A stretch of DNA of 64,000 nt. It comes from Takakia lepidozioides (Eukaryota; Streptophyta; Takakiopsida; Takakiales; Takakiaceae). A program made the translations under genes and the position numbers. Of this stretch, positions 30,101 to 41,640 are shown one piece after another. The DNA is taken from positions 62,452,042 through 62,516,041 of the forward strand of contig CM060734.1 of assembly GCA_030704615.1 (NCBI GenBank), read 5' to 3'. The notes beneath the pieces were generated by a model that ran no database searches, was not told where the DNA came from, and saw only the letters and a program-made list of their open reading frames with translations. Numbering within the stretch: the first letter of the stretch is position 1; each line of letters opens with the position of its first letter.

Positions 30101-33100
30101 CTATCTTTCTCTTTAGGGGGCATGTGGGTCTGCTTTGGAGATGTCATTGGAACTTTATTTTGGTCTCAAACGCCCCAAGGACCTCCTGTGGTAGTTAAAA
30201 GTTTAATTCTCTCTCTCAGATTGTAGTTCTTATAACTGATCAGACCAATTGCTTAGAAGAAACACTGTCATGGTGATGCAGTTGTTGAGTACCGAGAGTG
30301 GCCACATAGCTGTGGCCTCAGGTGTTATCACCGGCATGAATTCAACCTTTGTCTCGGTAATGACTCATCCTTCTATAATCTAGAATCATCTGGAAGAATG
30401 AAACTGGAAAACAATCCTGCCAAGATTGCTGATCATTTTTCTTGCAATTAGTGTTGTGGTTATGTTTTTTAACCGGGCTTCAAGCTCTTCCACAGCGCAT
30501 TTCATGTCTGTGGGGCTTTACTGCCCTGCCTAGGTGGCTTACCCTTGTTTTGTCGTCAATTTTCCCAGAAGTGAATTTTGGCTACCTGTAATTGGCACAT
30601 TTGCCATGCTAAGAATTGAGATATAGTGTGTGGTCTACATAAGCGCATGCAATGTTTCATTATTTGGATTACTGTGGTGCCAGATTTCTGTGTTCCATCG
30701 ATTGCGACTGCCCAAGGTAGCTGGGATGTCAGAGGCAGATAGGCTGCTAGAAGAGGTGTGGCGCATCGACAAGGATGAGAGGGCATCTTCCCTGGCTCTT
30801 ATGAGGTAACCATTTCCGTCACCATGCCAGAGGCTTTGAGGAATCTCACAGTAGATTTGTGTTGAGCATGAGCTATTTTGTTTCGAGCAATATTCCCTCC
30901 GAGGCCCTCGTACATTTGGCCTCCGTCCGTTGAACCAAACTTTCTAGGAGGTCAGAGATGTCAGATTTCTTTGTACAGAGATGAAAGAAGTGTGTAAAGG
31001 GTCCCACCTTGTCAACATACTGACAGAGTCAAGGTGAGATGGGATGGACAATGACAGGTACAATCTACTGCAGCTCTTCGTGAGATCCAATGGAGACCAA
31101 CATCGTCGCCGCCTTATAGTGGATTTAGAGGTACCTATATGCATGTCCATTTCATTGGCTCAACCAATTGGGGTGTCCGATGGCAATCCCCCTTGAAAGC
31201 CGCTGTCAAATAAGGACATCGAATCATAAGCCAAACGCAAACTTTTGTTTTCAATTCACTTGGGGCTCCCTCAGTGAACCAAACCCTCACAAGCACCATA
31301 TGGGCATACAGGCACCCAAGTTTGAGAGTGGAGCCATGGTTAGCCAAGATCCAGCAGCGATTTACGTGAAGTCTGCACCGGACCTCAACAATGATCAGCG
31401 GCGAGCCATTCACAAGGTGATGACTTTCAGTGTCTGCCTCTCCCTCTTTTGTTTCACCCTAAAACTCTTAAGCCTCAACATCCTCCAAAACAAAGAGAAT
31501 GCCATCCAATGCCTTACTAATCCTCCATATCCTCCAGATCACTCACTAGGATTATTGGATGATTATAGGATAAATTGCACGACTTCCAGATTGAGACAGT
31601 CAGATGGCTTAAAGGATAGGATTGCCCAAGGCTGCTGATCTTGGCAGAGGCAGGAAGTTCTGAAGACTAGTTGTTTTTTGGCTGTGAGTTCTGGGCACCT
31701 GGTTTCCCAGTTGTATCATGGGGAAATATTTGGATTCACTACAATCGTCTTTCCTCCAAGGGATGGTTGGGGCTAGAGGTACGCCACTGTCACCAATTCC
31801 ATGTGCGGAATTTGCGTGCATACCACTTCACATCCTAGCAGACTCAGAAATTCTTATGCTTAGGACCTCTGCCAAGAGAAATGAAATGCAATACTTTAAA
31901 TTGTCTGCGGAAAGCTCAAAGAGCTTATGGGACAAGAGAAAGCATGGAGCAAGAAAGAGAGAGGGCCCCTTAGGCCAAAAACAACTATTGCTCGAGGGAT
32001 TGTCTAAGAGTCAATGCCTCATGCAGGTATGCTGCTAAGCACTTCTGATCCTTGTAGTGGAAGACCTCCATGAGAACAGAATAGACAATTGAATCTCCCA
32101 TGGATCTCATAGTAGAAAGGACAGTGAAAGAAGAAGAGTTCTTCACTTTCCATTTCCCTGTTGTTCCCAGGGCAAGCGGGGCATAGCGGTCCTCACGTTG
32201 CAGATTGTCCCACCTACTAGTCAGTTTGCAGATAGAGACCCTAAACCTCCCCAATGCCCTCAAAAGAGAGGGAGATAGAATGCAGACAGTTAACTGGGCT
32301 GCAAGATTCTATCGTCTCAGAGGACCAAGAATGTCTCCTGACAGAACTGCAGTTTTGTTGTAAGATTGGCTGGTTTCCATGTCCCCCTGAAATGAAGTTC
32401 CGCACGTTCTCGTCTGATGCCTCTATTGCGGTCCTGCTTGGACGCAATTTCCAACCCCTCCATGTTTGTAGCAGCAGGGGAGAAACAGAGTCTGTTGTGC
32501 TCAAAAAAGTTGGACACCCAAGAATACCAGGAGGTCTTGAAACCAGTGCCATGTCATGATATTGTTAACTAATAATAATGTCTCCTGGATATGAGTGATG
32601 CAGATACTAGCAGCAAAGGACTACACACTGATCTTGGGAATGCCGGGAACTGGAAAAACATCCACAATTGTTCATGCGGTGAAGGCACTGCTTGCTCGAG
32701 GGGCCTCTATCCTCCTCACTTCCTACACAAACTCTGCAGTTGACAACATCCTTCTCAAGCTCAAGATGCAGGTTGTCTTGCCTTGTACCCCTTGTACCCC
32801 TTTTAAGGAGATACCAGACATGGGGCACAATAGTAAGACAAAGGACTAGGGTCCACGACATTTCTGTAGTGAGTGATCACCCAGATCATGAGCTTCAAGG
32901 TCTGGGACTCAGTTTCCCGGCTGGTTGCTTCCGCCCTTGATGTTCTCCAATCAGAGGGGGAAGGACTACAGAAGAGAAGGCAACCTTGTCCTGAGTGTCG
33001 CTCTATGGAAACCTTGCTCTAATTTCACCTTTAAAGTTAGCTTGTCTTATGCCTACAAATTTTTTGGCTAGGACCCCAGTGCCCAAATAGAAAGAGTTGG

Positions 33101-36100
33101 TAAAAAGGAGGGAAATGGGAAATGGGGGGAAATGAGAACGTTTGTGTCGCTAGCTAGATGGCTTGTCAGTGCTGAAGCATAGGATTCAGTACCATTGATG
33201 AGTCGGGAGTATGTAGTCAATTATGTGTACCAGAGAGATATCCCTGAGCTTAGTTTGGAAATCCTGTCTCATGCAAGGTGATGTGAAGTTGGAAGAAGAG
33301 TGAAACATGTCAACTGCCCAGGGCACATGGAAAAGAAATGAATTGAAGAAATGAAATGAAATGAAATGAAATGATACTTGAAAGAAACTTTGGAATGTGG
33401 ATTGGAAGTTCAGTGGGAACATGACGGAGAATGTACACATGAGACATTTGCCTTAGCCTTGTGGCCATAGACCCCACGCCCAGTTTGGGCAGACAGAGAG
33501 TGAGAGAGTGAAGGAAAGAAACTTTATATTGGAGAGTTTAGTATGTCCACTGGAAGCTCAGAGGAAGTGAGGTAATCCTCGCAGGCAAACACAGAGGAGA
33601 ATAGTTCTTACATCCACAGATATGTCAGATATCGGAATTGTATTTGCAGGATGTTGATTTTATTCGAGTTGGACGAACAGAAGCCATTCACCCTGAGCTT
33701 CGAGGGCATGCAATCAGTGGACCAGGTGTGTGAATATTCTTACGAAATCATGAGCAGACATGTTATTCCCTCTACATTGGCATGTTGTTGGCGATACCAT
33801 ATTCTTCTATCATCTTTCTTTTCACCGGGCGCAACCAGGAATTGTACTGAAGAACACTTCTTTTATTGCCCTCTGTATTATGAGGTCCATGGGAGATTCC
33901 ACTGTCTATTCCGTGGAACTCAATCTCTCACTGAAGTCTTCCATTATGAGGATCAGGATCAGAAATGCTTGGCAGCTTACCTGTACAAGGCCTTGACCCT
34001 TAAGCAATCCCTTGAGCAGTAGTTGCTTTTGGGCTGTGTGTTGGCTCTGATTTTGTCCCATAAGCTCTTTGAGCTTTCCACGGACGTTATAAAGTACCAT
34101 TTCAATTCATTTCCTTCCATCGTACTGTTGCTACGCCGGGGGGATAGTACCCATTATACAAACTTCATAAACTAAAAATCTTAATCCCACAACCCTCTAG
34201 AATTCTTGGCAGCTTCTCTTTATTACGTTGTGCAGTGATTAAGCCCTGCTTTTCTAGTGATTTTGATCCGATATGCTCCTGACGCTTAGAGAATGTTGCA
34301 AAGTTTCCATATTTGTCTTTTCTCTGTTTTCTTGCAAGCTACTCGAAAGCTTATTTGTCTCCTACCTAGGGGAGAATCTCTCTCCCCTAGAGACGTTATA
34401 AAGCACCATTTCATTTCATTTCATTTCATTTCCCCATCCTAGTAGATGTTTTTATTTTTTGTTATCTACATGGACCCTGAAAAGGAGTTTTTGAGCTGCT
34501 TGTTGAGGGCCAAACTTTGTGTCTAGAGATGACAGGCGGGAGATTGAGACTGAAGGACGTTTTTCCTTTCATCATCCTCTCTATAAAGTTATAAAGTTCC
34601 ATTCCATTTGTTTATTTTCATCCTCTCTACTATGAGATCTGGGTCAACTATTCCAGGACAGCCTATCCCTTCAGTACAGTGACCAGAAATGCTTGACAGC
34701 ATATCTACATAAGACTCTTCACCTTAGAGATTCTCTTGAAGTTGAAGAGTTTTTTTATGGGCTGCTTGTGATAGCCCCAGATATCCTGCTTTCTTTTGTC
34801 CCATAAGCCCTTTGAGCTCTCAGGGCGTTATAGATTGTACTCATAAGACGTTGTTTGCGGTAGCCTTGTGGCCATTGACCCCGCGCCCAGTTTGAGCGGG
34901 AACAAAAGGGACAGAACCTACCTCTGTCAGGGGCTGACGTTGGTAGTGTGACTTACCATCATATATAGAATTAATCCGGGTTTTCCAGATATCCTCTAGA
35001 AATCCCTTCACACAAGCATCAATCTGCTGTGTGTGATTTGCCCAAAAACTAGGCCTCAGGAGGGCCTGGGCTTTTGGCTCAGCCTCGAAAATTGTTAAAC
35101 AGGGGAACAGGCACGATTCCCTTGATAGAGTTGAAGAGATCGTCTCTTTGGTGAGAGAACCCCGGACAGTGTATCAGAAAGTGAATACTGTCTTCAGATT
35201 GCCCACACAGCGGGCTCCCTTTCCTCTCTGCTTCTGTTTGCTGTTCAAAGGTAGGCTTCCTGCCCTGAGTTTAAATTTCAGTCTAGTGCCGAGAGTGGGT
35301 AGACCCTTGAGGTCATCCAAGATGTCCTCCCCCATGTCACTGACTGGAAACAAGTTCAGGGAAGTTTTCTGCCTAACTTCATTTTCATCAGACAATCTCA
35401 TGGCAACAGACATGGCTGAGGACACTACAGCCTCTAAATCAGATTTATCCAGCAGGGTCAAGGCTTGCGGATCCAGGTCCAGGTCCTTGAGAATCTCTTC
35501 TACTCTCTTCTGCCAGGACTTAGCCTGTTTGACAGGGCGGTCCTGTTTCCAAGATAGAGAGTCGATTAACTTAGGATATCTGGTGTTGGGCATATGTTGC
35601 AGCTGACCCCACCATCTGACCTTGAATTCATCTCGTCGGGAGCTTAAGGACGGAATGCCAAACTCACCCCGAACAGCCACATTGGCTGTTTTGGAGCATG
35701 CTGACATACACTCCTTAAGCACCCCCACTTGAATGGATTCTAGAGACTTAGCCTGGTTGGAGTTATCAACCCATATAGCAGATCCGTACTCCAAGGCAGG
35801 TCTAATAACGCGACAAAGCATGGTTTTCTTAACCTCAGAGTTGACCCCTCTGCAGTGGAAAAATTTAGTGAGCCCCAGAGCTTTGCCCTTGCCAGTTTGA
35901 ACAACTTTCCGGATATGTGCATCCCAATTACAATTGGAGGAAAACTCAACGCCCAGGTAAGTGTAGGAAGGGAGGACCGGGATCTCTTGGCTACCCCACT
36001 GCCACTTAAGATCACTTCCTCCCTCTCCTCTGTCGTTGAATGCTACCACTGCACATTTGCTGACATTAGCCTCTAGCCCCCAAAGATCAAAGTATCTCTT

Positions 36101-39100
36101 CGCGCAATCAATCAACTCCTGGAGATTGGTTGGAGTCTCCCCTATGCCTGCGAAGTCATCCCCAAACATAAGGGCTGGTATGGTGGTATCACCCACCCTT
36201 ATGATCCACACAGCCCCTGTTTCGCCGAAAGCCAGCTTGGCCTTCGTGGAAACAACCTCTAGACTCCAGATCAACCTCGAGACGAGTACTTATAACTCTG
36301 CAGAATGTCTTGCCAACAGCATTGAGGAGCGTGATGCCACGGTAGTTCCCCGGTTCTTCTCTGTCACCCTTCTTGTATAGATTGACAATGACCCCCTGTC
36401 GCCAGCGAAAGGGGATCATTTCAGTCTTCCAGATAAGGTTAAAGAGGAGAACTAGGGCCTCTATCATGGGATCGCCACTGTGCTTGATAAAGCTCGTTGA
36501 CAATACCATCAGGTCCACCAGCTTTATATCCATTTAAATGTTCAATTGCTTCCACAATCTCAGAAGAACTAATGGGAGCATTATAAGCCATTGAAATATA
36601 CTCCAGTTCATCAGGGCTGTTTTGAATCATAGGAACAGTTTTTCCAACTGTGTCCCTCCATTCAGCAGAAGACCCCTCACTGTTAGACCTAGAAGTTCTG
36701 CCAAGGATACTGTAGTGAGTTTCAAAGGTTTTGACAATGTCAACCGATGAAGTCACCACTGCACCTTCAGTAGTCTTCAGCGCTTGTACTTGCTGACCGT
36801 TTTTCGGCTTGTACAAACATTGAAGGGCCAACCAGAATTTCTTCTCATTACCACCATGGTGGTTTGAGTTTATTTCACTGTATAACTTGTCCCAGTATAA
36901 TTTCTTCTGAGACCTAACAAGCTGATTGATATCTTTATCTCAGGGCGTTATAGAGTACCATTTCATTTCATTGCTCTTCGTTTCTGCAACCTCAAGACTT
37001 GCTGGACTGTCCTAGTTACTCAGTGTACTGGTCTGGTTGTTCTTGATTGTTTGACAGTGTGATTGGTGGTGTGAGTGTTCTGGTCTTCCCTCCGAGCTTT
37101 TCTGATCGTAATAAGTTCCTTTGTTACGTTATATGTATGTCCACAGACATTAAAGTACCATTTCATTTCATTTCTCTTTACCTTTCCCAGCCTTTTGGCT
37201 AAGATGAATTGTACTATCTGTTCAATATCTGATATGAGACTTGTTGAGTCCCATAAGCTCTTTGAGCTCCACAGACATTATAAAGTACCCATTCATTTCT
37301 CTCCAGCTCTTGGGCTCCTTGCCCAAACTGGGTGGGGGGTCTATGGCCACACGGCTACGGCAGACGTCTATGAGTACATTCTTGGCCTGCAGCTCAAAGG
37401 TTTGCTGACTTTCTTATAGCGAATGCAGGAGTGGGTGTGACCAGTGTTGGGGAGCTGGAGGCTTTGGTAGAGAATGCCCGCGTGGTCGGTGTGACATGTT
37501 TGGGGATAACACATCCCCTTTTTGCAAAACGCAAGTTTGATGTTTGCATCGTCGATGAGGCAGGCCAGATCACTCTACCTGTAAGCTTGTCATCCTTCAT
37601 AGGGTTTAGGATGGGAATATCTTTTCCCCCGCATGTTGTCATGGTTGTGAAGAGAATCTACTTTCCTTCTCCGATTATGACTGTGTTGGAGCTAACAATG
37701 TGATCTATGCTCTGAAGGTGTGCCTGGGACCACTGCGCTGTGCACACACTTTTGTACTGGTTGGAGACCACTACCAACTCCCTCCATTAGTGCGGGTATG
37801 GTTTCCTCTGAACTTCTGGCACCTCATAGAGAGAAATCCAAACAAGTTATGCATTCTTGGAAGGACAATGTTGTCCAATCCAATGTCTTCGATTTTTATT
37901 CCTTCTCTTTCTGTTCCCTGCAGCAGTGTACATGTTTTCCGGAAAAACACACATTGAATATCTGGAGGTCACAGTTGGAATTGGTAGCTCAGCTGTTGAA
38001 AAGGACTCTCCAGTTTGTCACTACCCTTACCGTGGGTGGCATATTCATTGAAGGAGAAATTGTTAATTTATCGACTGTCAAATTCTGCTTACTACTGCTT
38101 ACTGCTTCTGCTGACGTGTACATACTTTTACTATGTCTATATCTGAGGTTACTACTCCTGTGAGCTGTATGCTGGTGGCTTTTGGCTAAACCAAAGAAAA
38201 TGGGTGCAGAATCCAGAGGCCAGAGAGAAAGGTATGACCGTGAGCCTGTTTAGGAGGCTCTCAGAAGCTCACCCACAGGCTGTCTCAGCTCTCCAATGCC
38301 AGGTCTGTGTGCATTGATGACCTCAACTCCAGTAGGCAGTCAGGTGGAAGAATTGTTCCCCCTGCCCTGTATGGGCGTATGTCTCCTCCTCGATGGACAC
38401 AAAAGACCTACCCCATCCAGCTTCTGTCTGCGGGTGCCACATGGTTCTCACCAGTGTATTCTATCACTTGGTAAAGTGGGAGAATGCAGCCTATTTGGGA
38501 TTGGTAAACTCTGAAAGGTCCTGACCGAAAATGTCCTTTTAAACTACTGGGTTGGAGCACATCCTGTGCTGCCACTGTTATGCCAAAATTTGCAACAGAC
38601 TCTGGTTGGTGCCCACCCTAGTCATAGCTTTGGAGATCGGCAACCAAGTCTTGCTTCATACCAAAAGACAGAAATGAGACCTGTTTGATTGTTTGCAATT
38701 TATGGACCTGTACTAGTGTTGTCTGTTCAACCATGGAAAAACGCGAGGTCTCAACAACTCATAGGGTATTATGGTTTTAGTCTGTGGAACCTATCTCCCG
38801 GGTACAATAGGGCCTTTCTCAAAACAGGTATAGAAACAACTGGCATAGTTAGTTCTCACTGTAATGATTGATGATTGGTGAGGTGGGAGTGGCTGCAGTA
38901 CCGGATGTGTGCAGATATCATGGCTCTTTGTAATGCCCTTATTTATGGCAATCGCTTGCGCTGTGGCTCACCCCAAGTAGCTAATGCCGGGCTCAAGCTT
39001 GCCACCTCTCCATTACATGCACCCCCTTGGCTACTTCAGGTTGGTGGTCTCCTTCCAATGCGTTGAAGAGCCCGAGTTGGTTGAGTTTCTCCATTTGAGA

Positions 39101-40716
39101 TCGTCAGCAAATTCCTGTCTAAATTGGTGGAATTTAGTGTGTGGGTCCTTCTTTGAATCTGATAGGAACCACGGCATTCTTCACCCATGTTTTCCTCAAA
39201 AGCTTCAGGAGTAGAAACTTCAAGCCACCCTGCAATCCCTCCTGACAGACTCTTCTTTCAGTTGACAGCCTGTCTTACACAATTCCTAAAAGACCACATA
39301 AACATTATAAAGCTCTAGACATGATTCTTTTGGCTGGTGTTCTTTATGTTCCACTGCAGGTGTGTAGGATTGATGTAAACGCGAAAGGGAGAAGCCACAG
39401 CTGATGAAGTATGTGCTTATGTATGCAGGTCTTGGATCCTAGCAGGAAAGTGTTGTTTCTGGATACAGGTAAATGAACAGAGAACAAAAAGAGATTGTAG
39501 TTCACAAAGGTAACTGCGATGCCATACTGAAACAAAGAATCCATGTGTACTTTTGCAGATGCGACTCCTGCCAAGGAGACAAGGATGCGCAAAGCTATCC
39601 ACAATGCTCTGGAGGCCTCCCTTGTGCTTGAAGTAAGTATTAAAATCTTCCCCTCCCCTGTCTAGGTGCCGTCCTGTGAATACAGCCAGCGTAAAGGGTA
39701 TGCAGACATAGCCTAATGAGCACCTCTCAATGGCATGTTCAGATTGTGACAGCACTGATAGCAGGAGGTATGGGCATACATGAAGTGGGGGTTATCAGCC
39801 CTTACAATGCACAAGTGGACTTGATTCAGCGAGGCGCAGCAGAAGAGGGCCTCAATTCCGTAGAAGTACATACAGTTGACAAGTATCAGGTGCCATACTC
39901 AACCTGGTGTCCATTTTTCACTGTCCATCTGTTCAATCATTATATGGAGTAAAATATGCATCAATCTGCTTTCCAGTCAGTCTTTTCGATTGATTTTTTG
40001 TCATGGCTGCCTTGGGGGGGCCAGTTGGAATTAACATGGAAATCGCCACTCCCGTTGTCTGTCCCGAATGTTGAAATGCCTGTTTGTCATCCCTAATCCC
40101 CCACTGTTCAAGAGCTTCCACATTGATGGTTGGGGGTGGCAAAGCAAGTTTCACTCTCTTCTTGGACGTGAACAAGTTGGCCACTCTTCCCTGATCGCTA
40201 GCAAATGCTGTGTCTGGTGATTCAGCTGATAGTGATAGAGCCAGTGTAATGAATTCCCTTATCTGGGGTAAAAGAAATTATTTTGATGATAGCAAGGGAC
40301 GTTGCAGGGTCGAGACAAGGAGTGTATGCTGGTGTCCTTTGTTAGGTCCAACAGACAGCGGCAGCACTCAGGTTCCTTGCTAGGCGATTGGCATCGCATT
40401 AATGTTGCCATAACACGTGCCAAGGTAAAATGTAGTTCCTACTATACCATGTTTTGCTCACTTCTGTTAATAGTACAGATACAGATAAGACACATGAGCA
40501 GACTCGACACTGGAGAGGTACAGATTGTGCAAGTTGACCCCTTTTAATTGTCATTCAGCATCAGTTACTTCTTCCTGGTAGTCAAATACTACACTGAGTC
40601 TTGAACTTGTTGGGAACCACTGTGTGCAGAAAAAGTTGGTGATGATTGGCTCTCGGGGAACTCTCTCGACAACTCCCTTGCTCGGTCTCCTTGTGAAGCA
40701 GGTGGGATTTATCTGA
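15196..40716 (+). CDS. DNA2: DNA replication ATP-dependent helicase/nuclease DNA2, 34 exons (complete)
   Basis: DNA2 trims Okazaki-fragment flaps and resects DNA ends. Exons: 15196-15442, 16053-16132, 16472-16705, 16991-17236, 18221-18979, 19197-19244, 19409-19470, 19776-19908, 20459-20569, 22388-22484, 22646-22728, 23132-23197, 24912-25067, 25202-25257, 26761-26818, 27210-27320, 27554-27610, 28628-28765, 28987-29238, 30282-30356, 30684-30805, 31058-31130, 31312-31416, 32604-32771, 33650-33725, 37420-37580, 37718-37795, 38210-38302, 38899-39039, 39429-39468, 39559-39632, 39743-39889, 40308-40424, 40630-40716. They sum to 4551 nt, about 1516 residues, with all phases matching. Exon 1 has a PIP-like G-I-Q-H-F-F. 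The nuclease has F-S-C-P-R-R, G-M-L-D, E-F-K-T-G-K and a C-x2-C-x5-C trio for the Fe-S cluster. The helicase has [28 protein letters not shown] and V-A-I-T-R-A-K. The start matches the M-P-P basic N-terminus of plant JHS1. Confidence 0.93.
17670..18170 (+). mobile_element. LINE-B 3' fragment in DNA2 intron 4
   Basis: Reading frames with a C-P-A-C and H-Y-P-L-Y-Y-E-I pattern, the C-terminal zinc-binding region of a LINE ORF2. These are followed by a tail resembling GACGTTATTAAG and TAAAGTACCATTTTATTTC. The copy is old, with stops and shifts. Confidence 0.65.
20610..20980 (+). mobile_element. LINE-B 3' fragment with two tails in DNA2 intron 9
   Basis: Residual coding (I-R-N-V-W-Q-P and [10 protein letters not shown] in mixed frames) leads into CATAAGCTCTATGAGCTTTC, CGCGGACGTTATAAAGCACC and CATTT units. 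A second tail copy follows at about 20905-20975. The CATTT repeats are the 3' end of this family. Confidence 0.75.
21205..21385 (+). mobile_element. LINE-B 3' fragment
   Basis: Short copy carrying the [12 protein letters not shown]-like coding remnant. The tail reads GAGCTTTCCGCGGACATTAT and then four or more CATTT units. Confidence 0.7.
21860..22220 (+). mobile_element. LINE-A 3' fragment in DNA2 intron 9
   Basis: Mixed frames read [10 protein letters not shown] and [18 protein letters not shown], matching the C-terminus of the LINE-A protein. The family 3' end follows (GGCCACAAGGCGATGCCCAA and an AACATCTTAAT end). It is truncated at the 5' side and diverged. Confidence 0.75.
23660..24900 (+). 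mobile_element. Two consecutive LINE-B 3' fragments in DNA2 intron 12
   Basis: Two head-to-tail copies (about 23660-24240 and 24240-24895). Each encodes a variant of T-G-R-W-(D/E)-N, C-P-V-C and F-F-H-C-P-F-Y-Y-E, ending near A-L-T-L-R-Q-S-L-x-x-stop. The tail is GAGCTTTCTGCGGACGTTAT and CATTT units; the second copy has an extra tail repeat at 24830-24890. They lie between two nuclease exons of DNA2. Confidence 0.8.
25340..25355 (+). repeat. Target-site duplication, left, of LINE-A copy
   Basis: The 16-mer TCTATCATAGTTGATG occurs here and again at 26544-26559, exactly flanking the LINE-A insertion. Confidence 0.9.
25356..26543 (+). mobile_element. LINE-A, 5'-truncated copy with intact C-terminal frame
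   Basis: A non-LTR retrotransposon inserted in DNA2 intron 14, same orientation as the gene. One open frame of about 390 residues runs nearly the whole length. It starts at [11 protein letters not shown], passes Y-L-G-V-E-F and F-F-H-C-R-G-V-N, and holds a C-terminal zinc-binding motif C-N-C-P-L-C-G with H-F-L-I-H-C-P. The palm domain (catalytic Asp residues) is missing because of 5' truncation. The 3' end is AACGTCTTATGAGTACAA. Perfect 16-bp target-site duplications and an undamaged frame mark a recent insertion. The clade was not assigned. Confidence 0.93.
26544..26559 (+). repeat. Target-site duplication, right, of LINE-A copy
   Basis: Second copy of TCTATCATAGTTGATG, directly after the LINE-A 3' end. 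Confidence 0.9.
27690..28360. repeat. LINE-B and LINE-A 3' end pieces in DNA2 intron 17
   Basis: At 27700-27790 a reversed LINE-B tail (GAATGAAATGAAGTGG, then ACTTATAACGTCTGCAGAAA). At 27926-28025 a plus-strand LINE-A end (GGCACAAGGCTACGGCAAAC). At 28030-28160 a plus-strand LINE-B coding remnant. At 28255-28290 reversed AAATG units. Confidence 0.65.
29400..30110 (+). repeat. Degenerate LINE-like debris in DNA2 intron 19
   Basis: Pieces resembling LINE-B 3' sequence: C-P-V-C-T coding remnant near 29740, and ATAAAGTTCTTTC or TAAAGTACCATTTCATGTC tails near 29505-29560 and 29975-30060. Too decayed for boundaries. Confidence 0.45.
31870..32400 (-). mobile_element. LINE-B 3' fragment, antisense, in DNA2 intron 23
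   Basis: Reverse-strand frames read [11 protein letters not shown] and [15 protein letters not shown], ending R-Q-S-L-E-Q-stop. Then comes the tail AGCTCTTTGAGCTTTCCGCA. This is one of the better-preserved C-terminal pieces of the family but has frameshifts. Confidence 0.8.
33310..33500 (-). repeat. Antisense LINE tails in DNA2 intron 24
   Basis: GAAATGAAATGAAATG units at 33345-33373 are a reversed LINE-B-type 3' end. At 33432-33495 there is a reversed LINE-A end (GCCTTGTGGCCATAGACCCC). Confidence 0.6.
33830..34112 (+). mobile_element. LINE-B 3' fragment in DNA2 intron 25
   Basis: Encodes [17 protein letters not shown], then after a shift [10 protein letters not shown]-stop. The tail is GAGCTTTCCACGGACGTTAT and AAAGTACCATTTCAATTC. 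Confidence 0.8.
34380..34834 (+). repeat. LINE-B tails, target of an antisense LINE-A insertion
   Basis: An AGACGTTATAAAGCACCATT plus CATTT tail at 34388-34430. A second LINE-B remnant at about 34470-34834 is interrupted after CTCAGGGCGTTATAGA by LINE-A; its missing tail resumes at 36938. Confidence 0.7.
34818..34834 (+). repeat. Target-site duplication, left, of antisense LINE-A
   Basis: The 17-mer TCTCAGGGCGTTATAGA is repeated at 36938-36954 on the far side of the antisense LINE-A copy. Confidence 0.85.
34835..36937 (-). mobile_element. LINE-A, antisense copy with internal deletion
   Basis: A 2.1-kb non-LTR copy in DNA2 intron 25. On the reverse strand the order is: an upstream linker, fingers/palm ([22 protein letters not shown]), a break after N-R-G-C-V-D-H, then the catalytic region [10 protein letters not shown] and a C-terminal part nearly identical to the 25356 copy. 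The segment between thumb-side and palm motifs is deleted and a shift follows G-K-G-A. It cannot encode an active enzyme. Perfect 17-bp target-site duplications flank it. Confidence 0.92.
36938..37390 (+). repeat. Interrupted LINE-B tail and further LINE ends
   Basis: Starts with the right target-site duplication (36938-36954), then AGTACCATTTCATTTC. Other CATTT tails lie at 37145-37175 and 37240-37300. A plus-strand LINE-A end lies at 37316-37383 (GGTCTATGGCCACACGGCTA). DNA2 exon 26 begins 30 bp later. Confidence 0.75.
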
Positions 40717-41640
40717 GAGACAACGTACTGTGTGCATTTGATGTAGAGGGTCATGGAGTCATCATGTCCTTGGACATCAATGTAACAGGGATGAATTTTT
40801 ATGAAGTCATGGAGTGGAGAGTCAGTAATGGAAGAGGTTGGCTGCACTCACAGGTTGAAGGAGCAGGAGGGCTGTTGCAGTTGCCTCCAAATGCAGCCAA
40901 CTCTCTTAGGAACTTGAAGGGCTGTTCTGGTCTATAATCTTCTAGGGACAAGCAGACGAGCAACGCCCTACCAAAGACGCTTTACGAATGGCAAACCTGT
41001 CCCTAGCTTTCAATGTCTTGCAACACCTCAATGGGGACTAAACCCTGCAGTTTAAAGCAAATCACCGAGTACTTGATCGCAAGTGACATGTTTTGAATTA
41101 CTCCTCAGGTTAGAAAACAGAACGCGCGCACCGGTTGAATGGCATCGTCCGCTTGACAGTGTCAGGCTCCTGTATCCTTAATATGAAACTCAAACATCGT
41201 CCGATCAAAGCTTTTGCAAATCAATCCTTGAAGTGTTGGAATGCCATGAGACCAACTGAAATTGAGATGGCCAGTCTCGACGAGTCCAACGATGGGGGGC
41301 CGCACTTGGGCTAGCTTGGTGGGGTCTGATGAGGGCGTTAGAGTCATCGGATTCCATCACAACTTCAGGAGCATACCCACAACTTGGTTTGACCGCCCTG
41401 TTCTTCAAACAAAACACCCAATTGTTTCTCAACCAAAACGGTTCTATACTCCCCTACAAATCACTGCGAAGGTGTATGAAGTGGATCCAGGTGAGGATAT
41501 AAATGTCCGTTTTCCATTCCGACAGTGATCAATCTATTGTCCAAATTTTTTGAAAAATCAGGAGAATGTGACGAACATGATAAGGCGTCTTGTTGTTTTA
41601 CAGTTGGGATGCCACCCAGACCCAAAAACAGAAGATATGA
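40717..41640. other. DNA2 3' flank, no gene seen
   Basis: Should include the DNA2 3' UTR. Several frames of 60-90 codons exist but none shows a family I recognise. Confidence 0.4.
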
